Positions 35,119-44,561 are shown, counted from the stretch's first letter. The stretch: DNA of 63,688 nt from an uncultured Christensenella sp. (GCA_949948785.1 CATLGX010000003.1:1-63688); one strand, 5' to 3'. Numbers and translations are program-made. Notes: generated by a model from the sequence alone, not told the origin.

Positions 35119-36521
35119 CTGCGTCCGCCTTTTCCGCGCGTACGTTCGCCGCTCGAACCGAACTTGACTATCAAAAGGTGTACGCCGACAAGTACGACGA
35201 ATACGGCATACGCAACCCACGCGACGAGCGGCCACGTCAGTTTTACACTGCCCAAATACTTGTAAACGAGTATAATCTCGGGCTTGTCGGGTTTTTCGGG
35301 CGTATCGGGCGTATCGGGATTATTCGGGTCGTCGGGGTCAATCGGAAGGCTCGGCAAGTCGGGCGAAACGTCGTCGCCGTAATACAGCTTGTAATTGCCG
35401 TTTCCGTCGGTCTTGACCGAAAAACTTATGTCGCCCGAAATATCGGTACGCAAAATATTCTGTTCCTTAATGCCGACCGCTTTTATTTTTTCGAGCGCCG
35501 CAGCGTGCGGATGCTTGTATTTATTGCCCTCGCCGCACGAAATAACGCTGTAAGTGTTTCCCACCGCGCTCGGCGACGTCATTATTTCGAGATACTCCGT
35601 CGTCGTGGCATTGACCGAGCCGTGGTGCCCCGCTTTTACTACGTTAACGCAATAATCGTCGGTGAACGCGTCGTACTTATCGGTTACGCCGTCCGTCTTA
35701 GCCGCCTCTACTTTATCGGCAAACTCGTCGAGATTTCTTTCTTCCGCATCGCCCGACATGGCGAATTTATAGCCGCGGTATTCGAGTATCATTATAGGCG
35801 AATAGTTATTCCAATCGCCCTCGCCCGTATACTTTGTCGAAAGCGGCGAGTAGAAAGTCAGGCTGTATTCGTCGTCGCCGATGCCGCCCTTTATCGTCTG
35901 ATTTTCGTCCGTCGGGTCGGTTACGAGAACCGTCGGCGTAAAGTCGTGCGCGGCGGTCGGCTCGTACATCGCTTTTACGGCGCGCGCGTAAGTCTCGCCG
36001 TCCTTTTGCACGGCGTCGGCAGTGAGATTGTCGGCGGGGTCGATATATTGCGGTTTGGTGCTCGTACCCGCGTAATACGCTCTGACATTGGGACGGTAAC
36101 TGACTCGCGCGGGATACGCATTCAAAACGTCGTCGAGACTGCCGCAATGGTCGGCGTCGGGATGCGTGAGAATACAGTAATCGAAGTATTTGAAATCGGA
36201 ATCGAGATTGGTCTCGATAAACTCCGTTATCTCGTCTTGATATCCGCGGTCGCCACCGTCTATTATGGCGGTGGCGCCGTCGGGAAACTCTATAATACAG
36301 CAGTCGCCCTGCCCGACGTCAACAAAATGCACGTTGAGCGTATTACCGTCTGCAACTGCGCCGTTCTTGGGCGGAGCCGTAATCTTTCCGTCCGCGTCGG
36401 TGTAATAACACAATCCCAGCGCGAGTTCGATATCGAATGACCACGCCATAGTTACGGCAAGCACCGCCGCGACTATCACGAGCAAAATTATATCCGCTAT
36501 GTATACTTTTTTCCGCTTCAC
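35115..36521 (-). CDS. ComEC/Rec2-like metallo-beta-lactamase-fold hydrolase with two membrane anchors
   Basis: A 468-residue protein. The N-terminal transmembrane helix is near 8-30; the metallohydrolase domain starts with H-F-V-D-V-G-Q-G-D and I-I-D-G-G, continues with T-H-P-D-A-D-H-C-G (zinc/manganese ligands) and K-A-G-H-H-G-S near 280. A proline/aspartate-rich linker (repeats of P-D-D-P-N-N-P-D type) leads to a C-terminal transmembrane helix. The competence-type channel domain of ComEC is missing, so this is the stand-alone extracellular type. Start GTG 36521 chosen because AAGGAG sits 9 nt before it. Confidence 0.85.
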   Translation of the reverse strand: MKRKKVYIADIILLVIVAAVLAVTMAWSFDIELALGLCYYTDADGKITAPPKNGAVADGNTLNVHFVDVGQGDCCIIEFPDGATAIIDGGDRGYQDEITEFIETNLDSDFKYFDYCILTHPDADHCGSLDDVLNAYPARVSYRPNVRAYYAGTSTKPQYIDPADNLTADAVQKDGETYARAVKAMYEPTAAHDFTPTVLVTDPTDENQTIKGGIGDDEYSLTFYSPLSTKYTGEGDWNNYSPIMILEYRGYKFAMSGDAEERNLDEFADKVEAAKTDGVTDKYDAFTDDYCVNVVKAGHHGSVNATTTEYLEIMTSPSAVGNTYSVISCGEGNKYKHPHAAALEKIKAVGIKEQNILRTDISGDISFSVKTDGNGNYKLYYGDDVSPDLPSLPIDPDDPNNPDTPDTPEKPDKPEIILVYKYLGSVKLTWPLVAWVAYAVFVVLVGVHLLIVKFGSSGERTRGKGGRR

Positions 36522-36563
36522 TTCACCGCGCTCCTTATCCGCCGTCAATACGCCGAAACCGCG

Positions 36564-37364
36564 TTACGGCTGCGGCTCGAACAGTTTTTCTATCTCGTCG
36601 CACTGTTCCGTTGCGACGGCATAACCGAGTTCCATCATCTCTTTATATCCGTCCTTACTTGTCGACTTGAACGCCGAAGTGTCGGGCGCGATAATAATAT
36701 CGGACTGCATAAGCCCCACTGCCGAAGCGTTCGCGCCCATAATGGAAAACATCGCTTTGAGCATATCGAAAACGCCTTTGCCGTCCGTTCCGCTGCCGCG
36801 AGAGCCGTGCGCGTCGACGGTAACGACTTTATCCGCACCGAGCATTCTCGCAACGTCAGCAGGAATATTGTTGGTCAATCCGCCGTCGGAAAGATTCATG
36901 CCGTCTTTTTCGAGCGGCGCATATACAATAGGATATGCCGATGATGCGGAAACCGCGTCTAAAACCGAGCCTTTGTCCATTATGACTTGCTTGCCCGTTT
37001 TAAGGTCGGTCGCCACGGCGGCATATCGTTTTTTGAGGTTTTCTATTTTGGCGTCGCCGATAAGATTGTAGACTACCCTGCCTATTTTGCGCGGGTCGTC
37101 GGGCTTTATCAAAAGCCGCCCGTGAAGGTCGGAAAGTTCTATATGCTCTGCGGCGCGCGCAATCTCGTCGGGCGTAAGCCCCGCGCAGTACAGCGCGCCG
37201 ACAATACTGCCGACGGACGTTCCCACGCACAAATCGAAGTCTATACCGCGCTCGTAAAACGCTTTGAGCGCGCCGACCTGAACAAATCCGCGCGCTCCTC
37301 CGCCGCCGAGCACAAGCCCGACGGTCGGGCGCTCTGCGCTTTTTTTCTTAGAAAAAAATCTCAT
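36564..37364 (-). CDS. Patatin-like phospholipase
   Basis: A 266-residue serine lipase or acyl hydrolase of the RssA/YlbK type. Oxyanion motif G-G-G-G-A-R-G (near 20), nucleophile elbow G-T-S-V-G with S50, and catalytic D160 in S-D-G-G-L. No signal peptide, so cytoplasmic. The start lies 2 bp after the PdxT stop in the same operon. The substrate is unknown. Confidence 0.92.
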   Translation of the reverse strand: MRFFSKKKSAERPTVGLVLGGGGARGFVQVGALKAFYERGIDFDLCVGTSVGSIVGALYCAGLTPDEIARAAEHIELSDLHGRLLIKPDDPRKIGRVVYNLIGDAKIENLKKRYAAVATDLKTGKQVIMDKGSVLDAVSASSAYPIVYAPLEKDGMNLSDGGLTNNIPADVARMLGADKVVTVDAHGSRGSGTDGKGVFDMLKAMFSIMGANASAVGLMQSDIIIAPDTSAFKSTSKDGYKEMMELGYAVATEQCDEIEKLFEPQP

Positions 37365-37366
37365 AT

Positions 37367-37936
37367 TTACGCGTTCTCTACCATCTGGCAGAAATACTTG
37401 TGTATGCGGTTGTCTCGCGCCACAAGTTCGGGATGGAACGCCGTTGCAAGCACGTTGTTCTGCCGTACCGCGACCGCCTTGCCGTCAAGCTCGGACAGCA
37501 CTTCCACGTCGCTCCCGACGCGCGTAATAATGGGCGCACGGATAAATACCATGCCGACGTACATTCCCGCGAAATCGCCCTCTGCGACAAAGCTGTCAAT
37601 CTGTCTGCCGTAAGCGTTGCGCTTGACGTCCACGTCCAACAGCCCGAAATACGGGCGCTCGCCCTCTATGCGGTTAGCGAGAAGAATAAGCCCCGCGCAA
37701 GTGCCCCAAACGGGCATACCCGCTTCGACGCGCACCTTAATGGGCGTATACAGTTTGAACTCGTCGAGAAGTATGCGCAGAGTAGTGCTCTCGCCGCCCG
37801 GGATAATCAGACCGTCGACGGAAGCAAGCTCGTCCACCGTTCTCACGGGAACGGCGTCTATCTTCTTGTTTACCGATTTTATCAATTTAAGGTGTTCGGC
37901 AACCGAACCTTGCAAAGCAAGAACGCCTATCGTCAT
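37367..37936 (-). CDS. pdxT: Pyridoxal 5'-phosphate synthase, glutaminase subunit
   Basis: A 189-residue class I glutaminase giving ammonia to PdxS. Motifs: G-V-L-A-L-Q-G-S-V-A-E-H, P-G-G-E-S-T near 47, nucleophile C80 in W-G-T-C-A-G, and F-H-P-E near the C-terminus. A GGAGG lies 2 nt before one ATG and 11 nt before the second (37936); the second gives the family N-terminus M-T-I-G-V. Confidence 0.95.
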   Translation of the reverse strand: MTIGVLALQGSVAEHLKLIKSVNKKIDAVPVRTVDELASVDGLIIPGGESTTLRILLDEFKLYTPIKVRVEAGMPVWGTCAGLILLANRIEGERPYFGLLDVDVKRNAYGRQIDSFVAEGDFAGMYVGMVFIRAPIITRVGSDVEVLSELDGKAVAVRQNNVLATAFHPELVARDNRIHKYFCQMVENA

Positions 37937-38162
37937 GACAAACATGACCTCCTATTTAGTTGCTTTTTGAAGTCGCAGACACATCGCAATCGCCGTCGGG
38001 CGGCGAACCGCCGAAAAGAACACAGAGTCTTACGCATGCCCGAGACAGCCGAATGCCGCGCGACGCTTTGCTTGCGTCATCACTTCAATAGATAAAAGCG
38101 ATTGCGCGTATCCGTACTGCGACCGCATAACCCGCATCCGCCGACGCAACAGCTTTTTGCGT

Positions 38163-39062
38163 TTACCAGCCGCGCTTCGCAAGCCTGTCCGCTTCGTTCA
38201 TTCCCTCTACGTCAAGCCCGCGCATAGCCTCGCCAAGCCCGTAGCTTACGCCTGCGAGAATGGTCGGGTCGCTGTAATACGCAACCGCCTTGACAATCGC
38301 CTCCGCGCGCGCTTTGGGGTCGGACGATTTGAATATTCCGCTTCCGACGAAAACGCCGTCGGCGCCGAGCTGCATCATGAGTGCGGCGTCGGCGGGAGTA
38401 GCTATACCGCCCGCCGCGAAGTTGACGACAGGGAGCGCTTTGTTTTTTGCGACCTGACGCACAAGGTCGAGCGGCGCGCCGATTTCCTTCGCATAGGTTG
38501 CGAGCTGTTCGGGAAGAAGCGACGCTACTTCGGCAATCTGCGTGCGCATTTTGCGCATGTGCTTGACCGCTTCGACGACGTTGCCCGTGCCCGCCTCGCC
38601 TTTGGTGCGTATCATGGACGCGCCTTCGGCTATGCGGCGAAGCGCTTCGCCGAGGTCGCGCGCGCCGCAGACAAAGGGCGTAGCGAACTTGTTCTTGTCT
38701 ATATGATAAGCGTCGTCGGCGGGCGTGAGAACCTCGCTTTCGTCTATGTAGTCAATCTTGATAGCTTCGAGAATCTGCGCTTCCACGAAATGCCCGATAC
38801 GAACTTTCGCCATAACGGGAATCGTAACCGCATTCTGAATTTCGGCTATCATCTTGGGGTCGGACATGCGCGCGACGCCGCCGTCCCTTCTGATATCGGC
38901 AGGCACGCGTTCGAGCGCCATGACGGCAACCGCGCCTGCGGCTTGCGCTATCTGCGCCTGCTCGGCGTTGGTTACGTCCATAATGACGCCGCCTTTCAGC
39001 ATCTGCGCAAGATTGCGATTGAGCAACTTTCTGTCGTTTGTCTTATTATCCTTTACTGCCAT
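38163..39062 (-). CDS. pdxS: Pyridoxal 5'-phosphate synthase, lyase subunit
   Basis: A 299-residue TIM-barrel enzyme making vitamin B6 from ribose-5-P, glyceraldehyde-3-P and glutamine ammonia. Family stretches: G-G-V-I-M-D-V near 25, [10 protein letters not shown], the lysine region M-A-K-V-R-I-G-H near 79, and [14 protein letters not shown] near 230. It precedes pdxT with a 226-bp gap in which no gene was found. Confidence 0.97.
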   Translation of the reverse strand: MAVKDNKTNDRKLLNRNLAQMLKGGVIMDVTNAEQAQIAQAAGAVAVMALERVPADIRRDGGVARMSDPKMIAEIQNAVTIPVMAKVRIGHFVEAQILEAIKIDYIDESEVLTPADDAYHIDKNKFATPFVCGARDLGEALRRIAEGASMIRTKGEAGTGNVVEAVKHMRKMRTQIAEVASLLPEQLATYAKEIGAPLDLVRQVAKNKALPVVNFAAGGIATPADAALMMQLGADGVFVGSGIFKSSDPKARAEAIVKAVAYYSDPTILAGVSYGLGEAMRGLDVEGMNEADRLAKRGW

Positions 39063-39113
39063 TATTCACTCCTTGTCCGCGAAAAGCGCGGCGATAATTT
39101 TAAAGCGGCGCCA

Positions 39114-39557
39114 TTATTCGGCGACGACATTGATATTGACCTTGCCCGAAACCTCGGCAAACGGCTTAATCTGCACGGTGTAATGCCCGAGCTGTTTGAT
39201 AGGTTCGGCAAGCACGATTTTCTTTTTGTCAAGCTCGTAGCCCTCTGCCTTTAACGCGTCCGATATAGCGGCGGTATTGAGCGCGCCGAACAGCTTGCCG
39301 TTGGCGCCCGTCTTAATCTTTACGGTAACGGTAACCGACGCAAGTTTTTTGCAAAGCTCGACCGCCCGGTCGTGTTCTATCTTGCGCCGACGGTCCTCGG
39401 CTTCTTTGGAAATCTTAATGGAGTTGAGCGCCGACGAAGTCGCCTGTTTTGCAAGTCCGTTCGGAAACAAATAATTGCGCGCATAGCCGTCAGAAACGTC
39501 TATGACCGTCCCCGCCTTACCCTGCGCCTTAACGTCCTTTAATAAAATAACTTTCAT
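39114..39557 (-). CDS. rplI: Large-subunit ribosomal protein L9
   Basis: A 147-residue protein of the 50S subunit. The signature G-x-x-x-x-V-x-x-G-Y-x-R-N-Y-L-x-P is seen as V-S-D-G-Y-A-R-N-Y-L-F-P near 22-34; the C-terminal domain binds 23S rRNA. The ATG at 39557 has GAGGAAAG upstream. It lies next to the DUF2232 gene as in Bacillus, but the gdpP gene usually between them is missing. Confidence 0.97.
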   Translation of the reverse strand: MKVILLKDVKAQGKAGTVIDVSDGYARNYLFPNGLAKQATSSALNSIKISKEAEDRRRKIEHDRAVELCKKLASVTVTVKIKTGANGKLFGALNTAAISDALKAEGYELDKKKIVLAEPIKQLGHYTVQIKPFAEVSGKVNINVVAE

Positions 39558-39575
39558 ATGCTTTCCTCTTTTAAC

Positions 39576-39604
39576 AGTGTACCAAACCGCCTCGCTTTTG
39601 TCAA
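39576..39604 (-). promoter_or_regulatory. Promoter of rplI
   Basis: Minus strand TTGACA (39604-39599), 17-bp spacer, TACACT (39581-39576), then a roughly 18-nt leader with GAGGAAAG. Confidence 0.8.
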
Positions 39605-39627
39605 GCATTGGCAAAAACATATGCGCG

Positions 39628-40782
39628 CTAATCTGTGCGCAAAAAGTCTATCCAGAACCTCAAATTCAAAATAATGTCGCAAAGTCCGAGAAGAGAAAAC
39701 ACGAACAGCCCTATCGGGAACACGACCGCGCAACACCCCGCGATAACCGAAACCGCAAATGCGATTATTCTCTTTTTCCCGCCGAAAAGCGACGACATGT
39801 GCATGACGAGCGAAAAAAACGCCGCGGCGGATGGCAGAGTAACAAACGCGTGCATTAAGGTGGCGGACAGCGCATCGAACCCGCCTACCGCGTCGAGAAT
39901 GACGGACGCGACGAACGCGGGAAGCAAAACCGTCCACAAATACGCCCGCGGAAACCTCATGCTTCCTATCGGCGGCGGCGCAAACCGCACGCCGCCCATG
40001 CACCGCGACCCCAGCCGCACCTCGCATTCCGACGCATCGTCGTACGGGCTTACCGTCCGTCTATTCACGGCTGCCGAAACAAAATAAACGACAAGTCCCA
40101 AAAGTCCGCCGAGATGAACGCACAAATACGGCGCGTAGACAACGAATCGGTCATGCGCATACTCTCCGAAAAACTCGATAACGGCGGCGTCGTAACCGTC
40201 CTCGTTCGGTTTAACTCTCACCATTTCGGGCGGAATATCGGTATTTTCGTAATAATCGCGAGCGATATATCCGATAAACGGGTCGTCGTACTCTGCGGCG
40301 ACATATTCGCGAGCGACTTCGCCGAGCGGTTTTCCCTCGACGGCTCTTACGATTACCATACCGAAAATAGCGCCCAAAACCGCCGCAACGACGGCGACCG
40401 CCATACACAGCAAATACTGTTTGTACTGCGCGGAAACGATTGCGCCGCCTAACGCGCAATTGGAAAATACGAAATAAACTACGGTGAGAACGTCGTAATT
40501 CAAGACGAGCGAAAACAGCCCGTAAAACAGCAGACACGAAAACGGCAATACCGCCCCGAACCTTCTGAACAGCAAATACAAAAGCGGCAGAACCGCGGGC
40601 ATCAAAAACAGCGCGACGCTCGGCATCGCGCCCGCCGCGACAAGCAATGCGGGCAAAACGAAATATGCGGCTACCTCGTACGCCGACGGCTTGCGTTGAG
40701 GAATACGTCGATACGTCGCAAAACGCGTATTATTGTCGCGTGCCGCCGCGCGCCACGCAGATATGCTTTCGCCTATTCCCAC
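39628..40782 (-). CDS. DUF2232 (YybS-like) membrane protein
   Basis: A 384-residue integral membrane protein with about eight hydrophobic segments (first at about 35-55 and 60-80, last at 335-375), matching the YybS/DUF2232 family in layout and in position beside rplI. Function in cells is unknown. The GTG at 40782 is taken as start: TTGATT, 17 bp, TAAAAT and a 6-nt gap precede it, so the message is probably leaderless with a GTG start. Confidence 0.82.
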   Translation of the reverse strand: MGIGESISAWRAAARDNNTRFATYRRIPQRKPSAYEVAAYFVLPALLVAAGAMPSVALFLMPAVLPLLYLLFRRFGAVLPFSCLLFYGLFSLVLNYDVLTVVYFVFSNCALGGAIVSAQYKQYLLCMAVAVVAAVLGAIFGMVIVRAVEGKPLGEVAREYVAAEYDDPFIGYIARDYYENTDIPPEMVRVKPNEDGYDAAVIEFFGEYAHDRFVVYAPYLCVHLGGLLGLVVYFVSAAVNRRTVSPYDDASECEVRLGSRCMGGVRFAPPPIGSMRFPRAYLWTVLLPAFVASVILDAVGGFDALSATLMHAFVTLPSAAAFFSLVMHMSSLFGGKKRIIAFAVSVIAGCCAVVFPIGLFVFSLLGLCDIILNLRFWIDFLRTD

Positions 40783-40788
40783 AACCCG

Positions 40789-40817
40789 ATTTTACCACAT
40801 TTTTCGGTTAGAATCAA
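40789..40817 (-). promoter_or_regulatory. Leaderless promoter of the DUF2232 gene (GTG start)
   Basis: Minus strand TTGATT (40817-40812), 17-bp spacer, TAAAAT (40794-40789), 6 nt to GTG. Confidence 0.78.
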
Positions 40818-40893
40818 CATAATTTCGCGTCCGCAAGAACGTATAAATCGCAACCGTCGGATAATACTATTAAAAAACAACGAGGTAACAACC

Positions 40894-41190
40894 ATGTACG
40901 ATTTGAAATGCGGACAGCGCGACTGCCGCTATAACCACGGATACAGCTGCTGCGCACGCGATATAGCGGTGTCGCAAGGCACGCTGTGCACCACCTACGA
41001 AAAAAGCGAATCGGACGCCAAGACGGAAGCGGCGGCGGAATTTATGAAGCCCGACAATTCCGTCGATACAGCCGTCAGCTGCAACGCGCCCTGTCTTTTC
41101 AACCACTCGACAAAGTGCATCGCAAACGGAATAACCGTATCCACCGCCGACGGCGGAGCGGCGGAATGCCTGACGTTTATCAAGAAGTAA
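40894..41190 (+). CDS. DUF1540 cysteine-rich protein
   Basis: A 98-residue protein with two DUF1540-type halves. Each half has a cysteine pattern of the kind C-x-x-x-x-C-x-x-N/H, and the halves end I-A-V and I-T-V. Likely a small metal-binding protein; the role is unknown. GAGGT precedes the ATG; an upstream in-frame codon at 40696 lies inside the divergent gene and is rejected. A GTATA box, 17 bp, AATACTA (40841-40869) loosely resembles forespore sigma-G promoters; weak evidence. Confidence 0.85.
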   Translation: MYDLKCGQRDCRYNHGYSCCARDIAVSQGTLCTTYEKSESDAKTEAAAEFMKPDNSVDTAVSCNAPCLFNHSTKCIANGITVSTADGGAAECLTFIKK

Positions 41191-41202
41191 ACTCGCTATC
41201 GA

Positions 41203-41240
41203 AAACGCGCGGCGCGGAATAAAATCCGCACCGCGCGTTT
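41203..41240. terminator. Bidirectional terminator
   Basis: A 16-bp stem with one mismatch (41203-41218 with 41225-41240), loop ATAAAA, outer arms AAACGCGCGG/CCGCGCGTTT. It separates the convergent DUF1540 and 312-residue genes. Confidence 0.85.
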
Positions 41241-41252
41241 GTAATTGTATAT

Positions 41253-42191
41253 TTATCGCGCGTTAAGATTTTTAAGCATAAGTTCGGCAAGTTTCAAATA
41301 TCTCTTTACCGCTTCGGAATCGCAAGCCGCGGCGTAATCGCGCAAATCGACGACGAGCGTTTTAAGAGCGTTTGCATCTCTGTCGCGGGCGACGCACTCT
41401 GTCCGCGCGGCGGCGTTCCAGTTCATCAAATTGACGCTTTCCGGGTAATAGCGCAACAGTTCGCCCGAATACTCGGCAACAAAATCGCATTCGCCGCTTT
41501 CCGTCTTTTTTTGAAACAAATCGAAAATATGCCCGCGGCGATAAGCGATAAACGGTTTGTAAAATTCTGCGAGTTTGCCTGCGCCCAGCTCGCTCTCGTC
41601 GCCTATCAACATAGAGCCGCGCACTTCGAGCGCGCCTTTATAAACGGAGTCCGTATGCAAGAGTTCCCACAGTTTTCCGTCAAACTCCTCATCAACCGGC
41701 TCGTTTGTCGCGTCGAGATAAAAGTAATACGTGTACCAAAGCGGGCGCAGTTGTTTAAACATGTTGCATACGAGATACACCGCGGCGTACAGCGATACGT
41801 CGGGCACAGGCGTTCTGTCCTGCGGCGGAATCACCTGCCCGTCCAAAAGCCTTTTGAACAGCGGCGAACCGTAATCGTACTTGATAAACGTCTTCCCGCG
41901 TTTTTCAATCCACCTGCCGCCGCCTGGCACAATATCGTCGGATGCTGGAACGGGCTTGAATTCGGGCTTATCCTCGGAATAGTCGGGATGCCTTTCGGGT
42001 TCGAGCAAAAAGCAGCAACCGTACTCGAAAAGAACATCGCTCGGTCTCGATACGTACCCGGGATACACCGCGCACGCAAAGCAGTACAGATTGTATAACA
42101 GCGTGCGCTTGCGCTCGTAACCGAGGTCGCTGTCGCCTATTGCTTCGAACGTCGGCTCGAACAACTCTTTAACCGTTTGTGTAATATCCAT
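41253..42191 (-). CDS. Uncharacterised cytoplasmic protein (312 aa)
   Basis: A 312-residue soluble protein, acidic and rich in tyrosine and leucine, without signal or membrane segments. Visible features are a central D-D-I-V-P-G-G-G-R-W motif and a cysteine-containing Y-G-C-C-F-L-L strand. I do not recognise the family. The start at 42191 is set by a TATAAT ending 6 nt before the ATG; the open frame running on upstream would cross the promoter and the divergent gene. Confidence 0.65.
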   Translation of the reverse strand: MDITQTVKELFEPTFEAIGDSDLGYERKRTLLYNLYCFACAVYPGYVSRPSDVLFEYGCCFLLEPERHPDYSEDKPEFKPVPASDDIVPGGGRWIEKRGKTFIKYDYGSPLFKRLLDGQVIPPQDRTPVPDVSLYAAVYLVCNMFKQLRPLWYTYYFYLDATNEPVDEEFDGKLWELLHTDSVYKGALEVRGSMLIGDESELGAGKLAEFYKPFIAYRRGHIFDLFQKKTESGECDFVAEYSGELLRYYPESVNLMNWNAAARTECVARDRDANALKTLVVDLRDYAAACDSEAVKRYLKLAELMLKNLNAR

Positions 42192-42197
42192 ATGCCC

Positions 42198-42226
42198 ATT
42201 ATACCACACTTTCCGCCGCCAATCAA
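42198..42226 (-). promoter_or_regulatory. Leaderless promoter of the 312-residue protein
   Basis: Minus strand TTGATT (42226-42221), 17-bp spacer, TATAAT (42203-42198), 6 nt to the ATG at 42191. No ribosome site. Confidence 0.85.
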
Positions 42227-42264
42227 GCGCACGGCAAATTTTTAAGCAAAGGGTTTTCTCGCGA

Positions 42265-42293
42265 TTGACCGGATATAATATATATGTTATATA
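42265..42293 (+). promoter_or_regulatory. Leaderless promoter of the 323-residue membrane protein
   Basis: TTGACC (42265-42270), 17-bp spacer, TATATA (42288-42293), 7 nt to the ATG at 42301. Its -35 lies 39 bp from the divergent leaderless promoter's -35. Confidence 0.75.
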
Positions 42294-42300
42294 TAAAGCT

Positions 42301-43272
42301 ATGGAAAAAGAGCGCAAAATAACCGAATATCTATTGCGCCCCAACGCGGCAGTCGCCGCGTTAAGCGGAATAATAGGACTCGCATTGCTTACGCCAGCAA
42401 TCGTTTCCGTATTTTTCGACGCATGGAACGCAAGCGTGCGTTTGTCTCTCATACTGTTCGCGTCGCTCTTTATCGCATACTCCGTATTCGGCGTCATCCG
42501 TCGGCTGAAATTCGTACAAAAACTGAGAGAGAGCGCGCTGAAACACAAGTTAAGCGCCGCATTCGTGCAGAACTACGATTTTCGCACCGTCGTTTACGCC
42601 TGCTTCTCGGCGCTTTTCGATACGGCGTACGGAATATTTCAAATAGTATCGGGCAAAACGGCAGGGATTAAATGGTTCACGGCGAGCGGAACGTACTACA
42701 TTGCGCTCGCGCTGATGCGAATGGGCACGGTGCTTTTCGGCGCGCGGCCGCTGCTCAAAAAAACGGATACGGCGGCGCGCGAAGAACACTTTATAAAAAC
42801 TTACACGGCGGTCGGCATCGCGCTCTTCATACTGACCGGCACGCTGACTACCATGTTCGACGTAATGCTCGCTTCGCGCGGCGCGCTCGCCGCGAAATTT
42901 CCGCTGATGATTTACGGCACATACCTATATACGTTTTATAAGATAGCGTTCGCCGCCGTCGGCTTTGTCAAATCGCACAAGAACGACAACCTCATAACGC
43001 GCGCACTGCGAAGTATTACCACGGTTGCCGCGCTCGCTTCAATGCTGACGTTTATGACCTCTCTTTTGACTACTTTCCCCGAATTCGGCGCTCTCGCAGG
43101 CGTCATCGGAACACTCGGGAACTTCGTTTCGCTATTCGTAGTAACGTTATCGATATTTATGATAACGCGCTCGGCGCGGCTGTATCATCGTTTGCAATTA
43201 AAAAAGCGCGATACCGCCGACGAAACGACAACGACGTCGGCGCAATCGCTTTTCGACGATAAAAACGCATAG
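42301..43272 (+). CDS. Integral membrane protein, uncharacterised (323 aa)
   Basis: A 323-residue protein with about seven hydrophobic segments: pairs near 22-42 and 50-70, one near 100-125, a pair near 130-165, and a group near 185-215, 245-270 and 275-295. No transport or catalytic motif was recognised. The ATG at 42301 fits the promoter; an earlier in-frame start at 42265 would be inside the -35. Single gene. The C-terminal tail is polar with a run of threonines. Confidence 0.65.
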   Translation: MEKERKITEYLLRPNAAVAALSGIIGLALLTPAIVSVFFDAWNASVRLSLILFASLFIAYSVFGVIRRLKFVQKLRESALKHKLSAAFVQNYDFRTVVYACFSALFDTAYGIFQIVSGKTAGIKWFTASGTYYIALALMRMGTVLFGARPLLKKTDTAAREEHFIKTYTAVGIALFILTGTLTTMFDVMLASRGALAAKFPLMIYGTYLYTFYKIAFAAVGFVKSHKNDNLITRALRSITTVAALASMLTFMTSLLTTFPEFGALAGVIGTLGNFVSLFVVTLSIFMITRSARLYHRLQLKKRDTADETTTTSAQSLFDDKNA

Positions 43273-43343
43273 CCGCAGTTGCGCATATGCGCATGTAAAC
43301 TTTTTGCGCGGGAACGCCGATATATGCGCATATGCGTATATAG

Positions 43344-43805
43344 TTAAATATTATAAATTCGCCGCATTTCGCGCAAAAACGCCGCGCAGCCGTCATAAAT
43401 ATCTTTGTACGCGCGCTCGAAATCGCGCGTGTACCACGGGTCAACGACGTCGCGCGGACTGTCCGTGTAATCGCACAGTCTTTTCATCTTATCGTAATAT
43501 CTGCCGTTTGTGGTGAGAATAAGTCGAGAGCGGTTCTTCTCTTCCATGACAAGAACGTAATCGAAGTTCTCTACATCGGCGCAAGTCATCTTTTTTGCTA
43601 CATGCGAACCTACAATTCCGTGCGCGGCAAGCGTCCGCGCGGCGAGCGGATAAACGGAATTGCCCTCTTCCTCGTCGGACGTTCCGAAGCTGTCTATACG
43701 GAAATGCTCGGCGACGCCGCCGCGCTCGACCATATCTTTAAAGATAAGTTCCGCCATGGGCGAGCGGCAGATATTGCCGAGGCACACAAACGCTACGCTT
43801 ATCAT
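43344..43805 (-). CDS. Low-molecular-weight protein-tyrosine phosphatase
   Basis: A 153-residue cytoplasmic phosphatase. The P-loop C-L-G-N-I-C-R-S gives nucleophile C8 and R14; the acid aspartate is in V-D-P-W-Y near 120. It could act on tyrosine kinases of capsule or stress systems, or on arginine phosphate as YwlE does; no partner is adjacent. The ATG at 43805 overlaps the stop of the nucleoside phosphorylase gene (ATGA). Confidence 0.93.
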   Translation of the reverse strand: MISVAFVCLGNICRSPMAELIFKDMVERGGVAEHFRIDSFGTSDEEEGNSVYPLAARTLAAHGIVGSHVAKKMTCADVENFDYVLVMEEKNRSRLILTTNGRYYDKMKRLCDYTDSPRDVVDPWYTRDFERAYKDIYDGCAAFLREMRRIYNI

Positions 43806-44530
43806 ATTGTCCTCGCAAGCTCGACCGCGCAAACCGCGGCAAGCCCATCCGCATCGGTCGCGTCGGGCGCGAGAATATAGTTAGGTTCCCACTTTTCGCC
43901 CGCGAGCGAATCCGCAGTTATAAAGAACGTGAAAAACTCGTAGCCGCGGTAGTCGCAAACCGCTTGAAGCGCAGAGCACTCCATATCGACTGCTATACAG
44001 CCCCTCTCGCGCATACAGGCGGCGCGTGAGCGCGTCTCGCGGTAAAACCCGTCGGTCGTCCACGTGCCGCCGACAACGCACTGCAAACCGCTTTTTTCGA
44101 GTTGCTTTTTGACGCGTTTGCTGTTTTTCATCTCTATAAAATCGGACGGCGCGCGGTAGTGGTAGCTAGTGCCCTCGTCGCGGAACGCCCTGTCGGGCAC
44201 GACGAAATTGCGCGTCGGGATATCGGTAAGCGCGCCGCAAATGCCGAACGCCACGACGCTTTTGACGCTGCCGCCGGCAACCTCTTCGAGCGCGCCGACG
44301 GCGGCGGGCGCGCCGACGGGACTTTGGTATGCAACAAGTTTTTTGCCGCCTGCCTCGAACCCGTACACAGGCACGATAAGTCCGCCGGGCAGTACACCTA
44401 TTTTCCGCAGCGAATATCTGTTTTTAAGCTCGGCAAAAAGATGGTCGCTAAAAGTCGTAACCGCTACCGTCGCGCCCAAATCGCGCTTTTCGGGCAAAAT
44501 AATACCGGGCTCGTCAATAAATTCTATCAT
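43802..44530 (-). CDS. Nucleoside phosphorylase (PNP/UDP family)
   Basis: A 242-residue enzyme cleaving a nucleoside with phosphate. Family elements: G-I-C-G-A-L near 92 (phosphate/base region), the E-G-T-S-Y-H-Y loop, and V-D-M-E-C-S-A-L near 183, where the glutamate contacts ribose. Specificity (uridine, purine or methylthioadenosine) is not decided. The ATG at 44530 has GAGGTG upstream and a consensus promoter. Confidence 0.88.
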   Translation of the reverse strand: MIEFIDEPGIILPEKRDLGATVAVTTFSDHLFAELKNRYSLRKIGVLPGGLIVPVYGFEAGGKKLVAYQSPVGAPAAVGALEEVAGGSVKSVVAFGICGALTDIPTRNFVVPDRAFRDEGTSYHYRAPSDFIEMKNSKRVKKQLEKSGLQCVVGGTWTTDGFYRETRSRAACMRERGCIAVDMECSALQAVCDYRGYEFFTFFITADSLAGEKWEPNYILAPDATDADGLAAVCAVELARTI

Positions 44531-44561
44531 TAAGTAAGCACCTCGCAAACTCTGTATAAGC

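Noticed and set aside
34060..35235. Longer RecF with an N-terminal extension
   Set aside because: The extra 39 residues are out of family, overlap the ComEC-like gene, and the GTG at 35118 gives a four-base overlap with normal RecF length.
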